Below are positions 37,852 through 51,262 of a stretch of 64,000 nt of DNA, piece after piece. The stretch's first letter is position 1, and every line of letters begins with the position of its first letter. The notes beneath the pieces are model-generated. The model ran no database searches. It saw only the letters and a list, made by a program, of their open reading frames with translations, and was not told the origin of the DNA. This stretch comes from Membranipora membranacea (taxonomy: Eukaryota > Bryozoa > Gymnolaemata > Cheilostomatida > Membraniporidae). Both the position numbers and the translations under genes were made by a program. The stretch covers positions 7,457,501 through 7,521,500 of the forward strand of contig OU612070.1 of the NCBI GenBank assembly GCA_914767715.1, given 5' to 3'.

Positions 37852-37967
37852 CCTTCTGTAGTTGGTGCATGTCCAGTGGTCGAGTGCCCCAGTGGTCAAG
37901 GCCTAAGAGAGAAAAGGCCTCGACCACTAGGGCACTCGACCACTGGACTTGCACCAACTACAGAAGG
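37852..37967. repeat. Strong hairpin, 53-bp arms and 10-nt loop
   Basis: Arms 37852-37904 and 37915-37967 pair at 50 of 53 positions, with outer end CCTTCTGTAGTTGGTG and the loop AAGAGAGAAA. The three mismatches are scattered. Transcription from either strand would give a long near-perfect stem. It could be a foldback microelement, a pre-miRNA-like locus or a recent palindromic duplication. Confidence 0.85.
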
Positions 37968-39229
37968 ACTATGGTCCAAATCACTACATTTAAAGCATGC
38001 CAGTTACCCATCAGCCTTTTAATGCTAGCGGGACTGGATTGCTGTTACTACTAGCAAGGCGTAACACTGCTGTTAGCATTATTAGTAGTGTTAATGTGTT
38101 GTGATAGCAGTGTTATCAAACTATCATTTATGTATTTAGAATGAAGATACATCTAGTAGTGATGATGACAACGGAAACAAGGCGACAGCTTGGTTACTCT
38201 TTACTGTTCAGTGTTTATGAATTACAGATGCTCGATTCGTTTTTTTTTTCAGCTGGCTTGTACCAAGCGACTCAAGCTAATGAAATAGAGAGCTTACTAT
38301 GATATATTTGAAAATTCTGATGATGTGGCAAGAGAAGCACACTACCATCAAACACTATTCCAGGAAGACTTATGAAAGGTGAAGGATAGTTCAAAACCTT
38401 GAAAACTCTAGAGGAGTAAATAGTTTGCTGGAGGAGATGTTCACCATTTTACACACTCCTAAGACAGGTGACATTCAAGCCTTATTTCATTTAGACTCTC
38501 ACCTCAGCTTGCCAAAAGTTAGTGCTAGCTAACATTAAGTCACCCATAAACTAGCTAAATCTCGCCAAATATTACTCCTCTAGGGTAACTATAGGTTATT
38601 TCTGTAGTGTTATATCTATTTCAGCATCTATGTTTTATTTAAAGAAGATTATGCTTGTAAAATATGTGTAGGGTGATGTCATAGGTCTAAGCAGTTGACA
38701 TCCATTACAAGAAAGCCATAACCCCCCCTTCCTCCCCCCGTGTTTATATATCTACTCGCTTGTAATACGAATAACATATTCATCCAACAGATTTGTTTTG
38801 CAAGCTTTTTAACTTAGCTGCTAGATGTGATGTGAGATAGAATCATTTTTTGTTCAAAGGTTGTTCTACCTCCTGCTGTTAACTTGAGATCCAGTTATGC
38901 GATTATATTTCCGCTCCTTAATTTTGAGTTTCATCATTCTTTCAGTGATGCAGCGAAGGAGGAAGAACCACGCAAAAAGGCTTAAAATAACTATTCCGAT
39001 CATAGATCATTGCCAAAGTCCAAGACTAAGAAGCACCAAATTTAACAAGATGACCAAGTACAAAAATACTCTGCATGCATTTGTGTCAAAGCATGTTTTT
39101 GCATGAATTTTATATTCTTGATGTCCTTTGTTGCATGCCCACACGTTGACATAGGTCACATTGCAGGTATGTGTTTTACTGCTGTATATATTCATTTGAT
39201 ACAGGCTTGTACCAATATCTACTTTCCAA

Positions 39230-39525
39230 TTAGTCAATGAAGAGGATTTGTACCTTGAATGTATTTATCAATACTGGTTTTCACAGCAGGGAATACTCGT
39301 TTTTTTTGCTTTCCTTCTTGTTTACACAGGTCATATTAATGTTGGTATTCACTTATTGTATTTTTATGTAACAATTTTATATATGTTTGTACATATATCT
39401 CACCTTCTAATTAGTCATTGACTGGATTTTTACCTTGATAAAGAATGTATTATATCAATACAGGTTTTCGATGCATTTGATAAGCACATTAGTTCGTTTG
39501 CTTTCCTTCAGCCTCTGTAGAAAGA
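39230..39525. repeat. Diverged direct duplication, about 185 bp apart
   Basis: Segments near 39235-39325 and 39417-39510 share TACCTTGA, GTATT-ATCAATAC-GGTTTTC and TTTGCTTTCCTTC. Low identity, no coding sense. Confidence 0.45.
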
Positions 39526-39674
39526 ATATGCACTCTGAGAGTTATGAACTTTACATAATTGGATTCGCAGCGAAATTCGGGTCTAGTTTCACTCAATTCT
39601 AGGTAACCCCAGAGAGATAATTATTATTAAATGCTATTTTTTGATCACTCATTGGCAAGAAGTTTCTGGACTCT

Positions 39675-40880
39675 ACCTGTTTTTCGCATCTTAACAGTTT
39701 TCCACATCTTAACTGGATCCACCCTGTCCCCATATATTCCCAATTCATAATTACACTGCTACCAGTTATTTTATATTAGGGTCTTCCTATAAAAAGATAA
39801 TGAAAATCACATATGAAGTTTATTTATCGCTGTTATTCTGGAAAGGTTGCGCAAAACCTATTTTTATGCCACAACTGTGTTTGAGGGGTGTCTACGATCT
39901 GTCTGTAAAACGTCAATAGATGGATTTAGCAGTATGATATTTTCTCAAAAACCACTCAAGATATACATGGAATTGATAAAAAAATTGCACGGACGCCACA
40001 TCCTTCTATGATCTTTGCCGAAAGAAGTTAAATGGTAAAAACGCTCTATATACCCCCTTTTCCACGTTTCTTACTTGGATCCGCCCCCTTTTGACCCATC
40101 TGTAAAATAGTACATATGCGCCATCAGAACGGCCATAAAAAACAGACAAAAGCGGTGGATGCTCATGTTTGAAGGCCGGTTTGCATTGTACGCAATTGTG
40201 TGGATGCCTTCAATGCGACAATGGCAGGGACGACACTCAGCAAGATGAGTATGACCAAATTACCGATGATGAAGACCTTGACCTTTAAACTAGTATGAAT
40301 TTGCATCCTTTCTTTGTTTTGTTTTAGCAGTGATACTTATGTGCTATTTAAAATAGCTATTAAATTCAAAATACATAATCAGATTACACGCTTAACCAGA
40401 ATAAACTTCATAAACGTTTACCTGTTTTTCACATCCCAACTGGATCCACCCCTTTCTCATATATTCTCAATTTATTATTACACTGCTACCAGATACTTTA
40501 TGATGGGGTCTTTTTATAAACAAATCATGAAAAATGACATGAGAAGTACATTTATCACTGTTATTCTTGCACGCTTGCACAAAACCTATTATTATGCCGC
40601 AACTGTGTTCGAGGGGTGACTACAATTTGTCTGTAAAACGTCAACCATTGGGTTTAGCAGTATGATATTTTCCCAAAAACTACTCAAGATATGCATGATA
40701 TTGATAAAAAAAATTCAATGACACTGCTTCATTCTATGAACTTTGCCAAGAGAAGTTAAATTGCAAAAAACGCCCTTTTAACCCCCTTTTTCGTGTTTCT
40801 TATTTGGATTCGCCCCTTTTTGCCCCATTTGTGAAATGGTACATATGCGTCATCAGAACGGGCATAAAAAACTACACCAG
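39675..40880. repeat. Two diverged direct copies of a 470-bp block
   Basis: Copy 1 (about 39675-40145) and copy 2 (about 40418-40875) share in order ACCTGTTTTTC, AACTGGATCCACCC, ATTACACTGCTACCAG, TGTCTGTAAAACGTCAA, TTTAGCAGTATGATATTTTC and CATCAGAACGG-CATAAAAAAC. The match ends exactly where the Cys-rich exon begins after copy 1. A duplication of intron-like sequence therefore surrounds that exon. Confidence 0.7.
40146..40288 (+). CDS. Cys-rich CXC-like C-terminal exon of the nested element (partial)
   Basis: A frame from a plausible acceptor (AAAAAACAG before 40146) to TAA at 40286-40288 encodes about 46 residues. It has a cysteine pattern C-x-C-x6-C-x3-C-x-C-x2-C (around KAGLHCTQLCGC) followed by an acidic tail ending DDEDLDL. 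CXC/tesmin-like clusters of this type are common near the C terminus of proteins encoded by animal transposons. An in-frame stop upstream of the acceptor means it must be reached by splicing; the upstream exons were not found. The parent protein may be incomplete. Confidence 0.4.
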
Positions 40881-40963
40881 ATACAGTCTTCAATTTTCTC
40901 TGTTCAAGACACTTACACAGATGTAATTTTTAGAGCCTTTTATGTATAGCCGCTGCTGGCCTA

Positions 40964-41195
40964 AACTTAAGTTTTTGGGAAAAAACTTAAGTTATCAAAT
41001 TTTTCAAAAAAACGGCCCATCTTGGTTTTTGAGTTCTCCAAGTCCCAAAACCTCTAAAAAATGAGTAAAGTCAACAAACTTAAGATTTTGTGAAAAAAAA
41101 AGTTTTGAAACTTTTCAAGAAATTGGCCAAGCATGATTTTTGAGTTCTTCAAGTCTTGAAACCTCTGTAAAACAACAAGTCAACAAAGTTAAGTA
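40964..41195 (+). repeat. Left arm array resumed: innermost units
   Basis: One well-preserved 113-bp unit (CGGCCCATCTTGGTTTTTGA at about 41015) and one decayed unit (GGCCAAGCATGATTTTTGAG near 41124) mark the inner boundary of the left terminal array beyond the nested insertion. Confidence 0.85.
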
Positions 41196-41344
41196 AATTC
41201 TAACCTGATAGTAATAAATGTAACAGTTGACATGGCTTAGGACAATAAAATACTATGTAAATGCAAGGGTGTCTAACTTACGTGCAGAATGTGTTTGTTT
41301 TCGTAGTACATTTCTCAATGTAGTTTACACCAGTGTATATTTCG

Positions 41345-41350
41345 TTTATT
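41345..41350 (-). terminator. Poly(A) signal AATAAA of the transposase gene
   Basis: AATAAA on the minus strand lies about 105 bp past the stop codon and just inside the left terminal array. Confidence 0.5.
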
Positions 41351-41455
41351 TTTCATCAGAGCACTCACAGAACAATGATTGGATAATAAAATATTGACAA
41401 AGATTGAACTATACTATGACAAACATACAGTGCAGTGATGTTTGACTAATCATAA

Positions 41456-44400
41456 TTATTCCGTTTCTTCCATCGTAATTGCAGATATGCCTAGCTCATC
41501 AGCCTGATATGCACTGAGCCGTAGTAGGTCTTTGAGGTTTTTCGTACGATTAAATTTATCAAAGGCTGAAAAAATTGACCTATTTATTTTAAGAAAGCGT
41601 TTATTTCTGATCCTGGTGGCCTCTCCCACCTTCACCAGCTGCACCTGTCTCAAGGCCTCCTTGGCCTCTAAAGCAAGCCTTGCCATGAGCTTCCACGTGT
41701 TTGATATTGCTTTGGTCAGGTCATTCAGCCGTTTGTGGTAGCCTATGGAAGAATGTTACAACCAAATGACAGTATACAAATTGGCAGTTAATCACAAAAT
41801 TATTAATACCAACACACCGGCAGATCGTCAGGTCCTCAGTTACTTCAGCATTGTTAGAAAAGATGCTAAATATTATTATTGTGTTGATCTGGAAGGTGTT
41901 CAGTAAAAAATAAACAAATCAAATCATTTTTTGGAATGAGAAAAAAGAACTTGTAGATAAATACGCAACAAGCATTGTAAACATGCGTTGCATTCCCTTT
42001 GATGATCCTTGGATTTTCCCTACCTTCCAAGTCATTATTGGTACGTATCTTTCGGCCAAATACTGAAACTTCTGATGGCTTCCATCTCCTTGTCCAAACA
42101 TTTTCATAATACAACAGCAATTCTTTGGCAGGGGCTGACTTTGCCATTTCTCTTAGCCAACCTAGTGCTGGAACCACTCCCTCAGGTGGAAGTAGCGCTA
42201 GTCCCATTACCATCTGGACAAATTGTTTGGTCTCGCTATCCTGGCAATATTTCCTGTACCATCCTGTGTTTCAAAATATAGGGGATGTTTAGTTTTAAGC
42301 GTGACCAGTTATAACATAATCCGGGCTAGGTGTTTGATTGATTTTGTACCTTTTGATAACTGCTTTATAACTGGCACAGGCTTATCTATGACCAGAGCAG
42401 CATAGATTAGGCCCAGCGACTTAACATATAGGTTACAAACCTTTAAGTTTTTGGAAAACTGCATTCTACGATCAGTAATTAGATTTTGGCGTCGTATTTA
42501 AATGGGACTACTGGATTGTAAACCAACACTGAGTACCAACATTTCCAGTCGGTGATGTTGATAGGGTGCTACCATAGATATAAAAACTGTTTTTATGTCT
42601 ATAGGTGCTACATATAATACTTACATTATTTTAATATAATGTTGATTCAAAAAGAGATAAACCTTGCCGTCTATCATAAAAACATACCCTCCTTGTGAAA
42701 GCATTTTTATTTTAAAGTACAGTTATATGTAACAGAAATGATAATTTATGTGAAGTTCATCAGAGACATAGTCGACCAGATGTAATATTTCCTGAAACCT
42801 GAACACCAACCGCCCAGCCCAAACCCAAACCTATAACCTAAACCAATAATTAATTAGATAGAACACATGTATGGTGTGTATACAATAGATGATGGGCTTT
42901 TAGAAAGATACTGAATAGTACAATATGTATATATGCCTAGTTTCACAATAAATGCTTGTGGCCCACTTGGTATAAGTGAGACAGAAATGGAAAGATCCCG
43001 GTCTTCATAGACAGATATATATCACACATTGAATTTCTCAAAGGAATCAAATATGCTTTAAAAAATGCTAAAATATTGAAAACTAATCAAATCAAATATG
43101 TATTTGATGATTGTAGTTGTTGTTAATTTAGGATTTGGCCTCTTATATTGTGAGTCTATTAAGATTACAGGCTAAGAGAGACCAGAGTCCTTAAGTGATT
43201 TATTTTGCCTTACTTTGAACCTGATTACCTAAACAGCAGTGTACACAGTGTGCAAAGGTCATTATCGTTCCTCTCAGAGCTCAGAATTTTGAAGAAAATC
43301 AAAAGCAGTGCAGAAAACAACTCTGAAATTCGCTAGTTATAAAATTATCTATATAGCTGTAGACTGATTTCAAGAGTGGCGCCATCTGACAAAAATTCAA
43401 AGTTTTGTAGACTGGCAAATCTCAATTTTAAGACCGGTTTTCCAACACTCTAGAGATCAACAGATGTGCATGGTGGAACACTCAGGAAAGAATAATCACA
43501 GCTTGAGTGAGAATGCATTCCTAAACCGTCAGCATCTTAAACTTCCCAGTCATTTGCACTTATATGTACCTGACACAATGGTTTGTACATATAAGTATAT
43601 GAATCAACTCACGAGCTTGCAGCCTTTTAATTTGAGTAACAATACATGACATATATGACATGACATATACAACTTGGTTGGACCTTTTGGTGTGGATGAA
43701 AGCCAGATTACAAGGCTTAGCGCTTTACCACATATCTTCATTTCGATTTTAAATATTACCATGTGATAGTACATCTTATATCATGTGCCAACATTTATAT
43801 TATGGACATTGATACGTAATTATCAAAAATAGATGTTCCTTTCTACACCTACCAAAAGCCTATTTGTGCGCATTGTTGCCAGCAAATATCTTTTGCATTT
43901 GCAAATAACTTAGCTTCATCAGAGAGATTAATAATGTGAAGCAATTTGTCATCCAACTATTGTAATTGATTTGGTAGAAGAAAAATGAAGCAGATTTATT
44001 GCAATACCAATTCATCTGTGAGATGAAATAATATAAATAATTTAAGCTCTCATACCAGGAATGGCTTTCACCTTCTTCATAATTCGTTGTCTGTGATGGA
44101 AATGGCATCCGTGAACATTTACGTTCGGCAGCACCTCACGTATAGCAGCCCACATAGCTACAATAATTGATCAACTAAGTGATTATTGATACAAATTATG
44201 CATTCTACTATTTCATTTTATGTTGAAAACAAACACATCTAGCCTTATCCAATTTTTGATCACTCCAAGACATAATGATATAAAAAAATAACCTACCTGC
44301 TTCAAAGTCCAAGTTGCAGACTTGAACTGCTACATCACCAGCAATGTCTAATATCTTTTTGAGTACCTAGTGACAAAGCAGATTCCTGTTATTACATTAA

Positions 44401-46591
44401 AGTCTGATAGACAAGGAATGACTTGACTACCTATGATAGAATTTCTATGGTCCATTACATTTGTCCACCATTTTTCATAACTATTAGTATCATACTCCAA
44501 ATATTGTGTAAGAAAAGTTGGGGTCAGGTGGAACTAGATCCAAAGATCATGACGTTGATAGAGGTTAATAAACATGTGTTATGATGATTGTGTGAGTTTA
44601 TTTCAATAATTTTTTATAGGCTCATTTCAGGGTTTAGAAGCTAAAGGCCTATACCAGGGGCTTATCTATAGGTACTAAAATACTAATTACTCATGCTTTT
44701 CAATGCGGTATGTCCCATGAACTAGATGGAACTCCCTCAATCGATGTCACAGCTTTGAGGATACTCCCATAAAAGGCCCTCAAATTTTGTTTTTTACACC
44801 CATTATTGCTGTCTATTACTGCGTTTTGATGGATAGACCTGAGGCTATTTACAGGGCTCCTCGAGCCATTGAAACACCTGCCAGTTCGCGCTGAGCTGCT
44901 AGGATATTTGATATCTGCAAGAGAGTTCCGATTTCAATCCCTGAAGGCTGCAAATTCTTTTTTATATTTTTTTTCTCAGCTCTTTATTGGGAATTGATGC
45001 ATATTTTGAGGTCAACCTCACCATTCAAATGAAAACATGGTGTATATCTCAACACTGAATGGCAGCAGAGTGATAAAAATTGGTGGCAATATGTAATGGA
45101 GCATGGAAAATTCAGATATGGCATCCATTAGGCTATCAACTCATCTTCTCATTGAGTCACCAATTTCACACCAATGCGATGTTGATGTCATAGATCTTTT
45201 AATTTTGTTAAGTCATACCATGACAAAAATTTTCATGTATAAGCTGAATCATTTTTAGTACCATTTTTTACCCAGAGCAACCCGGGATCAATTTTTATTA
45301 CCACATGGTAATTTCGGATCTGATAACAAAAGCAAACTAAACTAACTCCTTGTATATAATCCTTTAACCTTCCACATGTTTGACACTTGCATTTCAAATA
45401 CAAAAATTTAGTCAACGGTTTTAGAACTTACAGGCAACAATTACAAATGTTGTCCAGATAGATTGGGATAATGATAACACAATGTCAATCATATCTAGCC
45501 TAAATGATTTTGTAAAGCTACATACTGCAACATAGTCCTGCTTTGTACGCCGTGACATCAGAGCAAATACTAGGGGAACCTGCTTCATAATTTCTCCCTG
45601 CTTCACAAATGCATGTAAAGTATACAGCTGTTTGAATGGCTCTCGAACACACTTGAAAGTTCCATCTAAATACCTATGAGTTGAAAGTATGTACATCAAT
45701 AAGAAGCGTGTTTTGTTCAACTTATATCGGCATATACGATGATGATCAATAAGTGTGTAACAGAAATCTTTATTGATCAACAGACTGCAGACTCTCTCAT
45801 AATCTTAATAGTATCAAGGACTGTGATATTGTTCCTAAATCAATGGTATGAGTTGTGATCAGTTACAGGGGCATGTCTTCTGAATAGTCTGAAATTCTGA
45901 GCATTGTGAAGGGCAATATTATTGGCTTTTTTTTCGTATACATCACCATTGCTTGCGTGTTTTTAGCAATTTTAGGAGTGAAGTGTTAGAGTATATTATG
46001 TGCCTCTGATCCTCGACACTGACATCAACTATGGATTCTCTCCAAGATAAGGGAATCTAAACAGGAAACATTGTGGGAAACAATAGGTTGATGATTAGCT
46101 ACAAGAGAAGTTACTGTACACGTTTTGGCACCGCCGCAGGCAACCTTAGAATACTGAGATTATCAAAGTTAATTTTCGCAACAATCTTTGATGAAAACTG
46201 TTGGACCTTGCTTTATCGCAAGGATGTGTTTGTCTAAAACAATTTCAAAGCCATCTTAACAGACTGGGGGCTATTTTTCTGCTAACGCATATTAATCAAT
46301 TTTTTGCGTTGGCAATCCGCCTGGTATGGTTGGAGCACTGTATATTTCAAACTTCAACAATGTAAATTTACATGGTTTTGGTAAGTTGGATATGGTCGGT
46401 CTCACCTCAAAGTCAAGAGACTGCGGGTGACTTGGATGTGTCTTAGATTTGTGATACCGTATTTTCTTTTTGGTTATTCGGCTATTCAGTTGATTAGAAG
46501 ATATCTTCTGATGTACCGCCTCCGCTTCATTCACAGCTTTGTCATAGACTTCAGCAGGTTCAAGGAAGATGTCACTGGCTTTTTCCTTTAT
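41456..46591 (-). other. MULE transposase domain, exons 14-20 (residues about 542-921)
   Basis: Conserved MULE landmarks appear in order. The W-x2-DGTFK block gives Asp643 (exon 16), followed by QLYTLHAF and VPLVFALM. Next is the second acidic motif NLDFEAA, Asp709 (exon 17). Then comes the C-x2-H motif GCHFH, Cys730/His733 (exon 18), and the late block KIRTNNDLEGYH (exons 19-20). Known Mutator transposases carry a DDE triad with a CxxH between the second Asp and the Glu. Two Asp and CxxH are clear; the catalytic Glu cannot be assigned by eye (Glu800 in the YYE motif or Glu826 in DLEG are candidates). The basic C-terminal tail ends in METTE-like acidic residues. Confidence 0.9.
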
Positions 46592-49500
46592 CTGTGCAAA
46601 AATAGACCATGTGGACACAGTCGACATTTACTCAGCGCAAACATATAAAAATAACTAGAACATCTAACAATATATGTATAACTGCCAATTAGCAACATGT
46701 AAAACAACCAATGTATGCTTTGTTAGGAACTGGTCAGTAACATATTTTTTTAACAGCCACTCTAATTTCATTTTACTTGCTTAAAACTCATACATCATAA
46801 CTCACTGATCTGCAAAACTCAGTGTCTGCGAGTATGTTGTGGTTGGGAGGGTGATTGTGCACTTTTTTCTGTTGGAATTCAGATTCAAGAGACATACGAA
46901 TCATCACTGGACAGCTCGGCCTTTTTGAGCATCGCCAATCTACATAGGGCTGAAAGTTATTTCATAAAAATAAAAAAAATTAAACCCGAATGTGAACCTG
47001 AACCAGTACCTTGGATATTCATCATCAGTTGGTTTACCTGGAAATTCAATAATTGTGACACCCTATAAAGAGCAGGATTTCAGAGTGTGATGAAATATAG
47101 TGTGAGAGTAGCTCCTGTTGTGTACAAGACTCAGCAAAGCTAGTGACTCTACACTGAGATTTTAATTTCACCCTTTTGTACCACCAGAAGCTGTGTTATA
47201 TGACATCAAAGTTGTCCCTATCAAATTTCATCACATGAGAACTTATAGGCCATGTGTGAGGTCACATCAGGGTTTCCGATGAAAATTCAGTATTAGGAAC
47301 CAAATTGCTTCCACCGTAGAAAATGACTCATATTGTTATGTGAGATCTAGATAAAGTGAAGAAAGCAATGAGATGATTTTCAACAGCAATGGTCAGTACT
47401 GATGACCTTAAAATATTCTTACATTATCACGACCATAGTTTTTCTCAGTGAACCTGTAACCACTGGTATGAACTAAAGCACGTGATTTTTTTTGTGTCCC
47501 GGAGTCTACAATGATGAATCTGCCGGCTTCCTCCTCCTCATCCTGATCTGTAGTTATCTCCTCATTGAAAGGGTCCGGTTCTTCATCTCTGTGTTAAAAG
47601 AATGTTGTAGTCAAGTCAGCAGTGCTGTACAATGTGCTTCCTTCTTACGTATATGCTGCTTATTCCAAGTTGGTGAGCAATTATAACATTGCATGCACAG
47701 CAGCAAAGCCCAAACTTATCGCTGTGATATGTATGTAATGACCAAAAGAAAATGTCTGAATAGCTTGGTTTTCAAAATGAAAGGATTTCCACCAACTTTA
47801 CCTTTCCTCGGGATCAAATGGAGTCGTGTACACTAGGAGCAGCGAACCCTCCTCCTCTACCCTTTCATCTTCCTGTGGGAAATGGTTTCAGTTGTTTTCC
47901 TGAATCGTAGCTACATACAAACTCAGTTACCAAAAGGTCATTTATTGCTTACAGATTGCTGTAATCATAATGCGAATAACGGAGACTCAGCTTTTTTATA
48001 ATGATTATCAAATATTGTGTCTAAAAAATATTAATAGTTAAAAAAACTGTGAAAATAACTTCCCAAAATTTCCTCTTAACACGGTTTAATATAAATTATT
48101 AGCTAATTTCCCCAACAAATTTGATTTTTTGAATAAATGGCATAACCAGTTATATGAACAGAAGCATTAATTTGAAAATTTGAAGCAGTTGTGACTTTTA
48201 GTTCGTTAGACATATAGACACATTTGTTATGATGAGAACATGTGCCTGCTTTAAAACAGAAAAGTTCACCATATCTAATAATGTTGAAAGAATTGTAAGT
48301 GGTACCTGAAAATTGTTGTCAGCTCCATCATTGCTTAGCCCAGCGAGAGAATCACCCAAAATTGAATCCATTACTTTCTCAACCTGTATGATAAATGATT
48401 TTCATGCGTAGTTAGACAACATGTAAGCCTAGAGTCAACGTTACTATATTTTTAAATCTGTTACATCCTCATACCTAATCCAAAGATGTTTCAAACAAGG
48501 TCATAATCCGTAAGATTCTGAATTGATACCTCTTCCCAACTAATTCAACTTAACATTCACTGTAGCATTCCCACCAGTCAAATAAATAAAGGCGATACCA
48601 ACATGGATTTGTCCTTCACCACATTCGGCTGTATGTAATATTAATTGATCCGTAAGCTAACACAAGTGGACATGTAAAATCATTGTAACCCCTTGAAAAC
48701 ATTTATCAACAAGTAATATCTATGCTTCAGACTTTTTCAGTAAAGTCATCTTGACGCCTCTTTGCACATTAAAACTTATCACAAGATTTTTATTTTAGTT
48801 ATCAAATCAATTGCAGATAAATATTGCATTATTAAAAACGCTCTAAGTGAAAGAAGTGAAGTTCAAGTGACATAATAAGCTTTAAATAAATTTACAGCTC
48901 GATTGTAAAGGAACAAAATAAAGACGGTACAGGTAAATTGTGCTGCTTACATCTGCAATCGGGGAAGAAGAGACTCGAGCCACTGGCGTCCTCAAAATCT
49001 GTCCAAAAGCAAAAGGAATCTTATTGCTATATTTTTAACTGAACATTGTGATTGCAGCTGCATATTACGTATGCTGACATGTCTTAATATGATTCAAATG
49101 TCCATATCTATTTTTGTATTTATCAATAACCAAGTTTTGTAAGCTATTGAGGTTAAAACTTTACAGAACTGGAGTATCATTTCAGAAATGTGACAATACC
49201 TTTGTATATTTCTGCTTGATTATAGGCTTTGGGGAACGTCTCCTTTTATTCTGATGAGCTGGCATTGGCTTTTTAGTAGATATCTGCCAAAGATGTTTAA
49301 CAGAGGGTTAAAATAAAATCTTATCTTTTACATTACAAATGTAATATTGCCCGGATTCTTAATCGATTACTTACCCTCGTCCACAAATATACAACCAGAT
49401 TTTGGTGTGGTGTTGTCCACTGGCAAGTGCCCTTACTAACCAAAATTTCACTGTCCCCTTCCCAGTCACATACTTGGATTAATGAAAACATATATTGATA

Positions 49501-51224
49501 TACTTAGATTTATTGAACATTGATGCCCTTTTCAAGCTGGTTTTTATCGACAATCAAGTGTTATGAGCTGTTCATTCAGTTCAAGAATAACTAGCACTGT
49601 AGAGTAATTCGATTTATGACAATACCTCAGCAGACTTCTGCTTGTTGATAGGTATTAGTGAGCGTACTCTTTCCTGAGCAAGACCTGGCCCTGGGTGTGT
49701 GGTAGGTACCTGTCGAAGGGGTTCAAATATAATTTCATCTTTCTATGACATATATTGTATAGTTGGAAATATCAAGCAATTACTTATCAGATTCCAAAGC
49801 CAGGGTTTGCTGTAGTGTTTTCCACTGGCGAGTGCCCTTTCGGACTAAAATTTTATGTAACCGTCCGAGCCACATACTATGTTTAATGAAAACATATATG
49901 ATATGCTTAGATTTATGTAGCCCTAATGCCTTAATTCAAGTAGGTGTTTATTGATAATCAAATGTGGTGAGCTGTTCATTCAGTTCAAGATGATATTGCA
50001 CTGTACATTAATTCAATTTATGACGATACCTCAGTATAATTCTGCTTGTTTATAGCCATCAGTGAACGTATTCTTTCCTGCCCAAGAACTTGTCCTGGAT
50101 GGGTGGCATGTACCTGGCAAAGATGTTAATCAAATGGTAAAAAAAAATTGTTTATCTTATCCATTACAAATATGATATTGCAGGTAATTTGAAGCAATTA
50201 CTTATCAAATTCCAAAGTTCTGACATAATTTGCAGCCAGATTATTGTGTGGGGATATCCACTGACAGGTGGCATTTTCAACCAAGGAAAAACAGGTGGTC
50301 TCATATGTGTACTGAGTATGTGGTATTTTTGCTTCTGTGCCACCTAACTACTCTATTCATGTGCTCTCACTATTATTACAGTAACCAAGGCATAAGAGCC
50401 ATAGATGTACATATTAGCTTGAATACATCACAATACTGTAAACCCACCAATGATACCTCTTCATCGACCACCCCATCGTTATGGTATCTATCGAGATCTA
50501 TCACCTCCTGGTAAAGAATGAATGTAGTTTAAAACATGGAATATTGATTACCACAGCCGTGATAAAATGACTTAGAGTCATGTCAAGTCATGAATCTTGC
50601 TAAATCAAGGAACAATCTGAAATGTGATACTAGCATCTGATGCATTCTTAGTTATCATACTGTCTCTCAACGACGTGGGAGTTTTAAGTGGTATTTATTA
50701 ATGTAGCGATAATAGTCTCAATGTATCACAATTCAAGTTTTACTATCCACCTTGTTTGTGCCTTTGATCTGAATAGAACTTATAAGATCACAAAACATCG
50801 CCACTGTTTTCTTAACATTGAAAAAACGTCAGGTTTGACCTAGGCAGTAGGAAAAAGGAAGTGTCAAGTTTTGATATTTGAGTTGTCCACACTTGTCAAG
50901 AGAGACCACAACTCCCAAATACGAAATTGGTACCTTTCACAAACTCACAATTCATTGCCCCAAATATGACATATTATTATTATGAAGTTATCATGGTCAT
51001 CAGATTCTGTACGACAAATCGAGTCAAATATTCAATTAAGTCAATTCACAATTTCACTAAGACAAGTCAGGTAAATTGCAATTTTACAATTTAACCCTGA
51101 CTTAACTTTACCATGACTAATATTGATACGATTTTTTTCAATCTATCCTATCCCTCGTATGATTTTACAACCTAAGCTGATATGTATAAATATATATATC
51201 AGCTTAAGTTGTAAAGCAATACAA

Positions 51225-51262
<38 letters not shown>

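Larger units (their letters stand above)
36911..40961. mobile_element. 4.05-kb nested element in the left arm
   Basis: A 113-bp unit is cut after GTCAACGAAC, and the array resumes at 40962 with TAAACTTAAGTTTTTGGG. The inserted segment begins GGCCAGCAGCAGC and ends GCCGCTGCTGGCC (inverted, one mismatch in 13) and is flanked by TA on each side (36909-36910, 40962-40963). The superfamily is unknown; TA flanks fit Tc1/mariner-like or some CACTA-like insertion. It holds a hairpin, a diverged internal duplication and a Cys-rich terminal exon. No complete transposase was assembled. Confidence 0.65.

Noticed and set aside
41866-42213. A separate 115-residue minus-strand protein
   Set aside because: It is exon 19 of the transposase read through its donor site into the intron.
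46292-46627. A separate 111-residue minus-strand protein
   Set aside because: It is exon 14 with intron sequence on both sides.
47010-47062. Candidate exon between FLYWCH exons 12 and 13 (acceptor after CTCTTTATAG, donor before GTACTGG)
   Set aside because: It is 53 nt long and would shift the frame; exon 12 (phase 0) joins directly to exon 13 and rebuilds the FLYWCH motif without it.
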